Shown here: in pieces, positions 5,629-14,201 of the stretch
Layout: every line of letters begins with the position of its first letter
How positions within the stretch are numbered: position 1 is the first letter of the stretch
Origin: Sedimenticola sp.
GTDB taxonomy: Bacteria; Pseudomonadota; Gammaproteobacteria; Chromatiales; Chromatiaceae
Assembly (NCBI GenBank): GCA_026994195.1
Contig: JALWRH010000055.1
Span: 1 to 63,110, forward strand
Direction of reading: 5' to 3'
DNA length: 63,110 bases
Program-made: the position numbers and the translations under genes
Notes under the pieces: generated by a model
The model's database searches: none
Told to the model about the DNA's origin: nothing
What the model saw: the letters and a program-made list of their open reading frames with translations, nothing else

Positions 5629-8295
5629 ATGAGTAATTTTACAAGTATCAGTCGTCGAGATTTTATCAAGCTGGGTAGCGCTGCTGGAGCGGTAGGGGCA
5701 TTCGGTTTTGGTGGTCGGCGGTTGGTCGCAATGGAGCAGAAGCTGGGCGGCCAGGATTTTTCCGCTACCAGTGGTGGTGAGCGTCAGTCCGTTCCCTATA
5801 CCTGTCTGGCATGCAACATCGAAGATGGGGGTGTGGCTTATGTGGAAAATGGCCGCGTAGTTAAACTCGAGGGAAATATGGACCACCCCAATACCCGGGG
5901 CAAGCTGTGTGCCAAGGGGAACTCCGGATTTCTGCATATCTATGATCCCGACCGCATCATGACGCCGTTGCTGAGAACCGGTAAACGGGGTGAAGGCAAA
6001 TGGAAACGTATCTCCTACGATGAAGCTACCAGTCTGCTGGCCAAGAAGCTCAGGGAGGTGATTGACCGGGCCAATGCAGAGGACAAGCCCGAGATACTCA
6101 ATGAGATCGTTCTCAAATGGGGCAGGAATCGTACGGGGGGTGCCTGTGAGCGCTTCATGCATGCGCTTGGCTCCAACAGCACGATTCATCACACCGACAT
6201 TTGTGAGGCATCGAAAAAGGTTGGACTGGAGCCCTCCTGGGGGCCTGATATCGAATCCTGTGACTGGGCAAACACCAAATACATCCTGAATTTCGGTTCC
6301 AATGTTTTGGAAACGGCTTATTTCATGAATCCAAATTCCCAGCGGCTGGTCGACGGTGTGGTGGGCAACAAGGCCAAACTTGTGAGCTTTGATGTGCGCA
6401 TGTCCAACACGTCAAGTTTTGCGGATGAATGGTTTGCGCCGTTTCCAGGCACTGACGGCGCCATAGCATTGGCCATGGCTCATGTGATCATGCATGAAGA
6501 TCTCTATGACAAGGATTTTGTACGTGACTGGACCAATGTCACCGCCGAACAGCTCAAAGAACATCTGAAAACATATACACCGGAATTTGCAGAAGAGGAA
6601 TCCGGTGTGCCGGCCAAGGACATCCGGCGTATTGCGCGTGAATTCGCCACAACCAAACCGGCCACCACTTTCTCCTACCGGGGGCCCGTCAAGCATGTGT
6701 ATGGCACCTATCAGGAGGCCGCCATCCATATGCTCAATGTCATCACCGGCAACGTGGAGAAAAAAGGCGGATACTGCCTGCCTCGCGGCATGGGCTGGCC
6801 TCAGCCGGAGCCGGAACCCCCCAAAGGGAAGGCACCCAGCCTGCTGGCCAGCCCACCCGAATACCCTCTGGCTTCACATCATGTCTCCACACTGGCGCCC
6901 TACCGGCTGAAGAAAGGGGAGGCCAGGGTTTCTGTGTGGATGAGTTTTTATGACAACCCGGTCTATACCTATCCGTCTAGCCATGTATGGAAGGAGGTGT
7001 TGCAGGACGAGAACCTGATACCGTTCTTCGTGTCCTTCAGTCCTTTCATGTCTGAAACAACGGAGAATGCTGATCTGATTATTCCGGATGTCACTTATCT
7101 TGAAAGGCATGATCCGGAATCCATGCCCAGTGGACTCTATCCGTGCATGTCCATTCGGCAGCCGGTCGTCAAGCCTTTGGGCGGAACCCAGGAATTTCGT
7201 CAGACATTGATCGATGTGATTCATAAAGTGGATCCGGACGGTACGCTGGGGATAAAGAAATATTTTGCTTTCGATTCAGTCGAAGACTGGATGCGTGCAC
7301 ATTTCGATGAAATCCCCGGACTCAAGGAGCAGGGCGGCTACGATTTCCTGAAAAAGAAAGGTGTCTGGCCCATTTACGGCAAGGTTGATCCTGATACCGC
7401 CAAGATCGTTGATCGGAATGGCAATGAAGTGGAACCCGATTATGCCCTGCACGAAAAACAGCTTTCGCAATCCCAGATGGAAGGCGCGGAAATTGATGAG
7501 CAGGGAACGATACGCAAAGACGGCAAAGCCATAGGCGTACAGATCAATGGCAAGAACTATGTGGGTTTTGGCACACCATCCAAGAAGATAGAACTGTACA
7601 AGGAAAACTTCAAGAAGTATGGCTTCAATCCACTGCCGGTATACAAGCGCCTGCCCTCCCGCGATAAGAAGGACAATGAAATGGTGTTGTCCACTTACAA
7701 AGTGAACGTGCATACCCAAAGCAGGACCGCTTCCATCAAGTATCTTGCAGAGCTTTATCACAAGAATCCGGCCTGGATCAACAGCAAGAGTGCGGCGGCA
7801 AGAGGTATCAAGGATGGCGAACTGATACGTGTTACCTCGAAACTGGGCTACATAGTCACCCAGGCGCATGTTACTGAAGGTATCCGGCCCGATGTTATCG
7901 CTATCTCAACGGCATGTGGGCATTCTTCCTATGGTCGTCTTTCCCAGCTGAAGGTAAAGGAGCAGGCGCCTGTTTGGTCCCAGGGTGGAGGTGATGTGGA
8001 TATTGCCAACAATGTCTGGTGGGACGACAAGGGGGTTCATCCCAATCCCATCATTCAGCTTGCAGTTGATCCTATCGGTGGATCCCAGGGATGGTTTGAT
8101 ACTGTGGTTACGGTCAGCAAGGCAGAACCCGGGGACAGTTACGGTGATGTAAAGGCCAGTGTCGAGGCGTCTGTCAAAGACTATGAAGAAACCCTGCGCT
8201 ATGCCTATACAGGAGACCTGCACCGCAAGAACCACAAAGAAGTGGATATCGAATGGGATCATCTGCCGCCGGCTTCATTGCACGGGCATGGGTGA
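5629..8295 (+). CDS. Mo-bisPGD catalytic subunit, DMSO-reductase family, Tat-exported
   Basis: An 888-residue catalytic subunit of the Psr/Phs/Ttr/Arr/Arx part of the DMSO-reductase family. A twin-arginine motif SRRDFIK opens residues 8-14, followed by a hydrophobic Ala/Gly stretch, so the enzyme should be periplasmic. The FS0 cluster site reads C59-x2-C62-x3-D66-x27-C94: the third Cys is Asp. Cys192 in HHTDICEAS is the likely Mo ligand. GTDGAIALAMAH (around 274-285) and the C-terminal molybdopterin-dinucleotide-binding domain are typical. The start at 5629 follows GGAGG; an in-frame ATG at 5548 lies within the anchor gene. Longer than PsrA/PhsA (about 760) and shorter than TtrA (about 1020). 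Substrate is unknown: sulfur oxyanions, polysulfide or arsenic oxyanions are the obvious candidates. Confidence 0.88.
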   Translation: MSNFTSISRRDFIKLGSAAGAVGAFGFGGRRLVAMEQKLGGQDFSATSGGERQSVPYTCLACNIEDGGVAYVENGRVVKLEGNMDHPNTRGKLCAKGNSGFLHIYDPDRIMTPLLRTGKRGEGKWKRISYDEATSLLAKKLREVIDRANAEDKPEILNEIVLKWGRNRTGGACERFMHALGSNSTIHHTDICEASKKVGLEPSWGPDIESCDWANTKYILNFGSNVLETAYFMNPNSQRLVDGVVGNKAKLVSFDVRMSNTSSFADEWFAPFPGTDGAIALAMAHVIMHEDLYDKDFVRDWTNVTAEQLKEHLKTYTPEFAEEESGVPAKDIRRIAREFATTKPATTFSYRGPVKHVYGTYQEAAIHMLNVITGNVEKKGGYCLPRGMGWPQPEPEPPKGKAPSLLASPPEYPLASHHVSTLAPYRLKKGEARVSVWMSFYDNPVYTYPSSHVWKEVLQDENLIPFFVSFSPFMSETTENADLIIPDVTYLERHDPESMPSGLYPCMSIRQPVVKPLGGTQEFRQTLIDVIHKVDPDGTLGIKKYFAFDSVEDWMRAHFDEIPGLKEQGGYDFLKKKGVWPIYGKVDPDTAKIVDRNGNEVEPDYALHEKQLSQSQMEGAEIDEQGTIRKDGKAIGVQINGKNYVGFGTPSKKIELYKENFKKYGFNPLPVYKRLPSRDKKDNEMVLSTYKVNVHTQSRTASIKYLAELYHKNPAWINSKSAAARGIKDGELIRVTSKLGYIVTQAHVTEGIRPDVIAISTACGHSSYGRLSQLKVKEQAPVWSQGGGDVDIANNVWWDDKGVHPNPIIQLAVDPIGGSQGWFDTVVTVSKAEPGDSYGDVKASVEASVKDYEETLRYAYTGDLHRKNHKEVDIEWDHLPPASLHGHG

Positions 8296-8332
8296 GCAGG
8301 TTTTATAACAATAGTTGTACAGGAGGATAAGA

Positions 8333-9085
8333 ATGCAGAACCCCACTATGGTGATTTCATCAACGGCAGCGCAAAGCCAAGTCCAGGATGACAGACCTGG
8401 TGAATGCCACTCCCAGTCGGCCTTGTACAACCTCCTGGGTCGGATTCTGGAGGAAGAGCTGGATTATGAAATGCTCAGGCTGCTTAAAGGGGATTTGCGT
8501 TTGCCTTTGGAAGCCATGGGTGTCGAACTGGGTGCCGAGTTCGATTCGGTGTCCGAGTCGCTGCTTCTGGATCAGCTGGCAGAAGAGTTTACTGGATTGC
8601 TGGTGGCGCCAGGCTGTATCAGTCCGTATCTTTCCGTATTCGAAACAGGTGCGCTGTTTCGTGAACCCTGCGATCGGGTTCATTCGGCGTATCAGCAAGC
8701 AGGGTGGGACTATCAGCGCCATCACTCAGGGGAGTTTCCGGATCATGTCGGTACCATGCTGGGTTTTGTGGGTGTCCTGTACGGCATGGAAGGAAAAGCG
8801 CTGGAAACGGGTGACAACCTCACGGCTGATGATCTGTCGGTACAAAGATCAACATTTACAACAGAGTTGCTCGGCCCCTGGGCTCCTGGCTGGTGCAGGC
8901 GTGCATCAGAGGCAGCTTTCCACCCTTTTTATCAACAGATGCTGGCGCTTACTGAGCAGCTCTTGTGGTCGGAGCTGGCAACCCTGGTGGACAGGAGAAA
9001 ATTCCGTGAGCTTTCGGACCTGAACCGTCGGGAACCCAGCAAACTCGATTACAACGCCGATTTCCGCAAGGCGTCCGGGATCTGA
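8333..9085 (+). CDS. TorD/DmsD-family molybdoenzyme chaperone
   Basis: A 250-residue helical cytoplasmic protein. EFPDHVGTMLGF matches the E-x-PDH signature of TorD/DmsD/NarJ chaperones, and GLLVAPGCISPYLSVF matches the proline-rich loop seen earlier in that family. These proteins hold the catalytic subunit until the Mo cofactor is inserted and screen its Tat signal. The start at 8333 has AGGAGG seven bases upstream; the earlier in-frame start at 8315 is unsupported. It lies 37 bases after the catalytic gene, which is its expected client. Confidence 0.87.
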   Translation: MQNPTMVISSTAAQSQVQDDRPGECHSQSALYNLLGRILEEELDYEMLRLLKGDLRLPLEAMGVELGAEFDSVSESLLLDQLAEEFTGLLVAPGCISPYLSVFETGALFREPCDRVHSAYQQAGWDYQRHHSGEFPDHVGTMLGFVGVLYGMEGKALETGDNLTADDLSVQRSTFTTELLGPWAPGWCRRASEAAFHPFYQQMLALTEQLLWSELATLVDRRKFRELSDLNRREPSKLDYNADFRKASGI

Positions 9086-9094
9086 GTCAGGCGG

Positions 9095-10246
9095 ATGTCT
9101 ATGCGCATCTTAATGGTAGAAGCATCAGGGCGGGGGTTTCTTTGTCATTATGCGCATGCATTGTGCCTGGGTCTGCACGAAGCAGGCCATAAGGTCACAT
9201 TGATTACAGGTATGCGGGATGAACTGATCGACTGGAAAGTTCCTTTCGAAAAATTGGCCTGTCTGAAGACGGGGCGGCATGGATGGCGCTGCCTGAAAAG
9301 AGAAATCAAGCGATTGCAGCCGGATGCAGTACATCTCCAATGGATAGACAATCCGCTGTCCGCAATCGCGTTCGTCTATTGGGCAAAAAGGCAGGGCATT
9401 CGCGTCATTTATACACCCCACAATATTCTGCCTCATCGGGCGCGATGGCTGAATATGCCTGCCTATCGTATTCTTTATCATCTGGTCGATCGTATCGTGG
9501 CCAGAGACAGGCATATTGCCTGGGGTCTTGAAGAAATCTTTGATGCACCGCGCCGCAAGACAGTATTTTTAGCTGGAAGCCCTAATTTACTGGCACATCC
9601 TACCCTCCCTCCTGCCTCTTCCTGTGCTGGACTGGTGGAGCTCCCGGGCAAGCAAACCGGTGAGTTCCGCCTGCTTTTTTTTGGGCATGGCTGTCGGCGA
9701 AAGGGACTGGATCTGCTGCTGCAGGCTTTGGGCAATAAGAATTGGCCCTCTCACCTCCATCTGGTGGTCGCGGGTGAGGAAGTGTTACGGGGCATTGACG
9801 CCAACAGTATAAGTAAACTGCGCAATCGGCTGCACACCACGGTAATCAACAGATACGTTCCTCCTGTTGCTGTTTCTGCGTTGCTTCGTGAGGCGGATTT
9901 GATGCTGATGCCTTATGTAAAACAATGCAAGAGCCCCCTGATGGACATGGCGGCGGCTTTTTGCCTGCCTGTATTGCGCTCCGACCGGGTGAAAGGGGCA
10001 AGTTTCACGGAAGGTTTACATGGACTGACCATCCCTCATGATGACATCGCAGAACTTCAAAAGGGTATCGAGAAGCTGACAGTGGAACCCGAGCGGTTGC
10101 AGCGTATGCGTATGGCGATGGAGAGTGAAGAAACGGTATTGGATGCGATAAGGCGTCTAAGCGAAGAACATATTCGGCTCTATACCGAACTGTGTGGAGT
10201 TTCATTCAGAAAGTCGAGCGGCACATTCAGTTTGGTGAAGACCTGA
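9095..10246 (+). CDS. GT-B fold glycosyltransferase (GT4-like)
   Basis: A 383-residue protein with the two-domain layout of GT4 glycosyltransferases. The N-terminal half starts MRILMVEASGRG and contains VHLQWIDNP and YTPHNILPH. The C-terminal half has the glycine-rich FFGHGCRRKGLDLLLQAL motif and SPLMDMAAAFCLPVLRSD, where the nucleotide-sugar-binding region is expected. It would move a sugar from an activated donor to an unknown acceptor in the cytoplasm. It is nine bases from the TorD-like gene and so probably cotranscribed with a respiratory enzyme, which is unusual. Either ATG (9095 or 9101) could be used; neither has a strong ribosome site. Confidence 0.75.
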   Translation: MSMRILMVEASGRGFLCHYAHALCLGLHEAGHKVTLITGMRDELIDWKVPFEKLACLKTGRHGWRCLKREIKRLQPDAVHLQWIDNPLSAIAFVYWAKRQGIRVIYTPHNILPHRARWLNMPAYRILYHLVDRIVARDRHIAWGLEEIFDAPRRKTVFLAGSPNLLAHPTLPPASSCAGLVELPGKQTGEFRLLFFGHGCRRKGLDLLLQALGNKNWPSHLHLVVAGEEVLRGIDANSISKLRNRLHTTVINRYVPPVAVSALLREADLMLMPYVKQCKSPLMDMAAAFCLPVLRSDRVKGASFTEGLHGLTIPHDDIAELQKGIEKLTVEPERLQRMRMAMESEETVLDAIRRLSEEHIRLYTELCGVSFRKSSGTFSLVKT

Positions 10247-10350
10247 GCAAGTTTACAGTTTGGCTACGCTGTGTCAGGGAAAATGTAAAGGTTTGGTGAT
10301 CCTGCATGCTTGCACAATAAACCCGAGTGACAATGAGACGGTAATGAACA

Positions 10351-10803
10351 ATGGCAGTGGGAAAAACGATTATATTGATTGCACATGAACGCATGACCTC
10401 AGACCTGATCAAGCTGATGAGCAGGAAGCTTGCCGTTTTTCAGGAATACCGGCTGCTGGCCACAACTGAGACGGGCGAGGCAATAGAAAAGGAACTGGAC
10501 CTGGAGGTAACCCATCTTTTTTCGGGAAAAAAAGGTGGTGAGATACAGCTTTGTGGCCTGATTTGCACCAATACGATCAGAGCGGTTTATTTCCTCCGTG
10601 ACCCTGTTTCTCCAGCGTTCGACGAGCCAGATATTGTCCCCTTTTACCGTGCCTGTGATCTGAACAATGTTGCCATGGCAACCAACATGGTTGGCGCCGT
10701 GGCCCTGACGCACTGGTTGGGCAGAAAGGTTGATCAGGCTGACAGCAGGTCTGTGCCGGAGACACCAGTCGATCATCACAATCGGGATGAAGCATGCGCC
10801 TAG
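10351..10803 (+). CDS. methylglyoxal-synthase-like domain protein
   Basis: A 150-residue protein that aligns over most of its length with MgsA (glycerone phosphate to methylglyoxal): IILIAHERM, ATTETG, LFSGKKGGE, and a final VAMATNMVGA where MgsA has VATNVATA. Compared with E. coli MgsA, the phosphate- and metal-free active site is altered: His19 is kept (His12), but Asp71 is Glu64, His98 is Asp91 and Asp101 is kept (Asp94). It may therefore be a repurposed fold rather than an active synthase. The 104-base gap before it is the largest inside the cluster, with no clear promoter. Its end overlaps the polyferredoxin start by ten bases, implying translational coupling. Confidence 0.7.
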   Translation: MAVGKTIILIAHERMTSDLIKLMSRKLAVFQEYRLLATTETGEAIEKELDLEVTHLFSGKKGGEIQLCGLICTNTIRAVYFLRDPVSPAFDEPDIVPFYRACDLNNVAMATNMVGAVALTHWLGRKVDQADSRSVPETPVDHHNRDEACA

Positions 10804-11942
10804 AAAACCGCGAACAGGCAGGTACTTTGCTGCAGGCATCCAGTCTGCTTGTTGACGAAGCGCTATGTCTGAATCTGCGCGGGCGGGTAATGTCCTGCAG
10901 TGCCTGCCGGGACAGTTGTGAGTCTGAAGCCCTGATGCTGAGTACCGACATGGTGGAAGTGGATGCAGAATGTTGCACGGCCTGTGGTGCCTGCGTACCC
11001 GGTTGTCCCGCAGGTGTCCTGCATCTCAGTGGTTTTTCACCGCCACGGTTTATTGCCTCTCTTGAAGCATCTGATGAGATGCACATCCACTGTAGTGAAA
11101 GCAGCGATAAAGGTGGCGGGGTGGTAATCCCCTGCCATAAATTGCTGGATGCCCGGCTGATTGCTTCTGCGGCACCGGCAACTGCAGGAAAAATCCTGTT
11201 GCACGGACTCAATGAGTGTGAAACCTGTATCAAGGGGGATGCGTCTTCACATCTCGATGATGTCGAGGCAACTCTCAGGAAATGGTTTGCTGAAAGGGCT
11301 CCCCAAATCGAGCGCCTGGCTCCGAATGAAGACAACATTCCGGGAAAACGCAGATATGAAGATCAGCCGTCGATGAACCGACGCAATTTCCTGCGTTTGA
11401 TGGGCGCGCAGGCCTCCTCAGGTACCGCAGACTGGATCCTGCCCATTGCAGATGAAAAAGAGGTTTCACCCCTGCCGTTCTACCAGGGGGAAGGCTGTAT
11501 CCAGCGGCCGGTGGTGTACCAGCAAATGCTGGCAACACGGGCTACCCGGGTGCCATGGTCTGACAAGGCTGAACTGCCGTGGCAATCACGTCTATTGGGA
11601 GAAACCTGTACGGCGTGCATGACCTGCGGTGATCGTTGTCCCACGGGCGCATTGCAATCCGTCGTGGAAGGCGTTCATAAAAAGATTACTTTTGAGACGG
11701 CTCTCTGTACGAACTGTGGGTTGTGCGTCAATCTCTGTCCGGTAGACGCTGTACAGCCCTTCGAACTGAATTCTGCCGAGCAGGTGAATGCACCGAGAAC
11801 ATTGCTCATGCAGCAGACACTGCAGGTCTGTGCGCAATGTGGTGATCTGTTTGATGCAGAGGCTTCTGGTGGGAATTTGTGTTCGATTTGCAGCAATGAG
11901 CAGGATCTGGATGGAGAATGGCTTCAGATGTTACAGGGATAG
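10794..11942 (+). CDS. polyferredoxin with internal Tat-like motif and zinc-ribbon end
   Basis: A 382-residue protein with several cluster sites: an incomplete first set (C25, C35, C38, C42), C61-x2-C64-x2-C67-x3-C71, a middle region with C100, C114, C142 and C145, then C272/C275/C278/C282 and C305/C308/C311/C315. The last 40 residues hold C346, C349, C363 and C366, a zinc-ribbon-like arrangement. At residues 194-203 MNRRNFLRLM resembles a Tat signal in the middle of the chain, suggesting a fusion of a cytoplasmic and a formerly exported ferredoxin, or an internal start at 11373. It would serve as an electron carrier for the complex or for its assembly. I do not recognise a named family. Confidence 0.72.
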   Translation: MRLENREQAGTLLQASSLLVDEALCLNLRGRVMSCSACRDSCESEALMLSTDMVEVDAECCTACGACVPGCPAGVLHLSGFSPPRFIASLEASDEMHIHCSESSDKGGGVVIPCHKLLDARLIASAAPATAGKILLHGLNECETCIKGDASSHLDDVEATLRKWFAERAPQIERLAPNEDNIPGKRRYEDQPSMNRRNFLRLMGAQASSGTADWILPIADEKEVSPLPFYQGEGCIQRPVVYQQMLATRATRVPWSDKAELPWQSRLLGETCTACMTCGDRCPTGALQSVVEGVHKKITFETALCTNCGLCVNLCPVDAVQPFELNSAEQVNAPRTLLMQQTLQVCAQCGDLFDAEASGGNLCSICSNEQDLDGEWLQMLQG

Positions 11943-12210
11943 ACGATGTGTTCTGGTTTTGATCCTGCTGCCGGTAATGTTGTTCGGATGGTGGTGGGGC
12001 CATTTGCCACGAACGCCAAAGGAATATTTTCAGGTGCGTTGCGCCAACTGTCATGACCTGCCATCGAAGGACCTATGTAAACGCAGTCGTGAAGAACGGG
12101 CTGGAATCGTCCATGCCATGCGTACTCTGCATGGCGCGGCTGAGGTCATAGATGAAGAAGAAGCACTGATTATCACTACTTATTTAAAGGAAAGCTTTAC
12201 ATGTCCATAA
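11911..12210 (+). CDS. small membrane-anchored monoheme cytochrome c
   Basis: A 99-residue protein with an uncleaved-looking hydrophobic segment at residues 13-29 (CVLVLILLPVMLFGWWW) and one heme site, CANCH, at 44-48. Met70 is a possible distal ligand. The heme domain would face the periplasm, close to the exported enzyme. The ATG at 11911 overlaps the end of the polyferredoxin by 32 bases and has AGGA a few bases upstream; a longer open frame back to 11788 lies wholly inside that gene and is less likely. Its end overlaps the next gene by ten bases. Confidence 0.68.
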   Translation: MENGFRCYRDRRCVLVLILLPVMLFGWWWGHLPRTPKEYFQVRCANCHDLPSKDLCKRSREERAGIVHAMRTLHGAAEVIDEEEALIITTYLKESFTCP

Positions 12211-13277
12211 GTCAATCGGTTCAAATGGCAGCGTCACTGGAAGAATATGTGCTGAAGGCCCTGCACAGCGTGACAGAAGGCCCTGGTGGTCTGGATATAG
12301 TAAGTTCCGGGCAGGTATTTGATGTTGTGGCTACCGGTGGGGCAGTACGAGTGCTTCTCGATACTGATCATATTCCCGATGGGACGGAAGAAATGCTGGC
12401 AGAGGTTATTACTCCTTTTGTTGAAGCGCTGCCTGGTGTCGATCGGGTTGTCGTAAAACCCAGGCCTCGCTCCATTGCCATGCGGGAGAGCCTGCCGGGT
12501 ATCACTCATGTTATCGGCGTACATAGCGGTAAGGGTGGTGTCGGAAAATCCACGGTAGCTGTCAATCTTGCCGTAGCACTGGCGCAACAGGGCATCAGTG
12601 TGGGGTTGCTCGATGCAGATGTCTATGGACCCTCTTGCCCAACCTTGTTGGGTATCACGGGAAGAGTGGAGACAACGGATGATGGTGAAAAGATCGCACC
12701 CATGAATCGGCATGGTGTGTCGCTGATGTCTCTGGGGTTGTTGTTGCCGGAAGGTCAGGCGCTCATCTGGCGTGGTTCACTGGTCGATCAGGGTCTGCCA
12801 CAATTGTTGACAGATGTTGACTGGGGCAGATTGGATCTGTTGCTGGTGGATCTCCCGCCAGGCACCTCTGACGTACATCTGGCCGTTGCCCGGCATGCTT
12901 CCCTGTCAGGTGTGGTAACAGTAACGTCTCCCGGTCAGGTCTCCATAGATGATGTGCGCCGGGGGATGGAGATGTTTGCGGACCTGCAAATTCCCTGCCT
13001 GGGGTTGGTACAGAATATGGCCGGCGTGGCATGCCAAAAATGCGGCGAAGTGGGTGCCTTGTTCGGCGTTGATGGGGGCGGTGATCTCGCCGTTGAAATC
13101 GGAGTCCCCGTACTTGCCAGCCTCCCTTTCGTGCCTGAACTAGCCATACAAAGTGATCTGGGTGAACCCCTGGTGATCAGTCGTCTGGGTTCTGCAGCCT
13201 CACGGGTTTTTCACGAACTGGCGGGAAGGCTGGCCACGGGATTGTGTATTGGCGAGCGGAAGGAGGTGTTATCATGA
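12201..13277 (+). CDS. Mrp/NBP35-family FeS carrier ATPase, first copy
   Basis: A 358-residue P-loop ATPase of the Mrp/ApbC/NBP35 group, which carry and insert FeS clusters. Residues about 12-88 look like the small MIP18-type N-terminal domain. The deviant Walker A GKGGVGKST is at 110-118, and LLLVDLPPGTSD at about 213-224. The cluster-binding pair is Cys278/Cys281 (ACQKCGE), where the family has CPxC. A second Mrp gene follows with an ATGA overlap. Both sit inside the molybdoenzyme operon, so a dedicated maturation role is likely (inference). Confidence 0.85.
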   Translation: MSISQSVQMAASLEEYVLKALHSVTEGPGGLDIVSSGQVFDVVATGGAVRVLLDTDHIPDGTEEMLAEVITPFVEALPGVDRVVVKPRPRSIAMRESLPGITHVIGVHSGKGGVGKSTVAVNLAVALAQQGISVGLLDADVYGPSCPTLLGITGRVETTDDGEKIAPMNRHGVSLMSLGLLLPEGQALIWRGSLVDQGLPQLLTDVDWGRLDLLLVDLPPGTSDVHLAVARHASLSGVVTVTSPGQVSIDDVRRGMEMFADLQIPCLGLVQNMAGVACQKCGEVGALFGVDGGGDLAVEIGVPVLASLPFVPELAIQSDLGEPLVISRLGSAASRVFHELAGRLATGLCIGERKEVLS

Positions 13278-14188
13278 ATCAGCCATTTCCATATCAGGTC
13301 GAGGTTGGCAATGCCGAAACCGGCGTCATGTATGGTGAGCCAGGGTCCGATATTCCCAGCGTCAGCGATGTGGTTCTGATAGCCAGTGGCAAGGGTGGGG
13401 TGGGCAAGTCCATGGTAACCGTGAATCTCGCCTGTGCCTTGAAACAGCGGGGCAAGCGGGTTGGTGTGCTGGATGCAGATCTCTACGGGCCATCCATAGC
13501 CCGTATGCTCGGCACCGACAACGGCCTCGAATACAATGAAGCCGGCCAGGTTTTACCAGCCGTAAGCCACGGCATTCCAAGTATATCTGTGGCCAATATT
13601 CTGCCACCGGAAGCTGCCCTGGTATGGAAGGGGCCGCTGGTTGCTCAGGCACTAGTACAAATGTTCCGTGAAGTCGCCTGGCCGGAGCTCGATGTCCTGC
13701 TCGTGGATTTACCGCCGGGAACAGGAGATGTGCAATTGACTATTCTGGAACAGATACCCGTGACCGGTACTGTGTTGGTAAGCACCCCTCAAAAACTGGC
13801 TATGGCGGATGCGGAGCGCGGTGTGGCGCTGTTTCACGAACTGGATATCCCCGTGTTTGGCATCGTTGAAAACATGGACAGTTATATCTGCCCCTGCTGT
13901 GGTGAAAAGCAAACCCTGTTTCCACAGGGCGGGGTTAAAACCCTGGCCGAACAGAAACACGTCGCCTATTTGGGGGGCATTCCTCTGGATCCTGCTGCCC
14001 AGTCCAATGCAGATAACGGTACGCCTTTGTTTGAAACCCATGGAGCGGACAACCTGATAGAGGCTTTTGAAGCATTGGCAGACACGGTGGAAAAATCAGT
14101 GGAGCGTGAGCGCAGGTTACGTTTGGCGGATGCCGATGAATCGACCCGGGCGGCACATCAGGCATTTTGGGAAAGGCTGGTTGATTGA
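13274..14188 (+). CDS. Mrp/NBP35-family FeS carrier ATPase, second copy
   Basis: A 304-residue paralogue of the preceding protein that lacks the MIP18-like N-terminal domain. Walker A reads GKGGVGKSM (39-47), with Met in place of the usual Thr. LLVDLPPGTGD follows at about 142-152, and the cluster-binding cysteines are C206 and C209 in ICPCCGE, close to the standard CPxC. The start at 13274 overlaps the previous stop (ATGA). Mrp/NBP35 proteins can form heterodimers in other organisms, and the strict pairing here suggests the two products work together. Confidence 0.85.
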   Translation: MNQPFPYQVEVGNAETGVMYGEPGSDIPSVSDVVLIASGKGGVGKSMVTVNLACALKQRGKRVGVLDADLYGPSIARMLGTDNGLEYNEAGQVLPAVSHGIPSISVANILPPEAALVWKGPLVAQALVQMFREVAWPELDVLLVDLPPGTGDVQLTILEQIPVTGTVLVSTPQKLAMADAERGVALFHELDIPVFGIVENMDSYICPCCGEKQTLFPQGGVKTLAEQKHVAYLGGIPLDPAAQSNADNGTPLFETHGADNLIEAFEALADTVEKSVERERRLRLADADESTRAAHQAFWERLVD

Positions 14189-14201
14189 GAGAGTTGCTGA
14201 T

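Noticed and set aside
5629-8295. calling the catalytic subunit ArxA, TtrA or SoeA
   Set aside because: Gene order and sensing genes hint at Ttr or Arx, but length, FS0 ligands and subunit order do not fit any one of them. SoeA is cytoplasmic, whereas this protein has a Tat signal. Only a tree would settle it.
10247-10350. promoter before the MgsA-like gene
   Set aside because: A TTGGTG and an AT-rich hexamer are 17 bases apart, but neither is close to consensus; GG and GC pairs in the gap have the wrong spacing for sigma-54.
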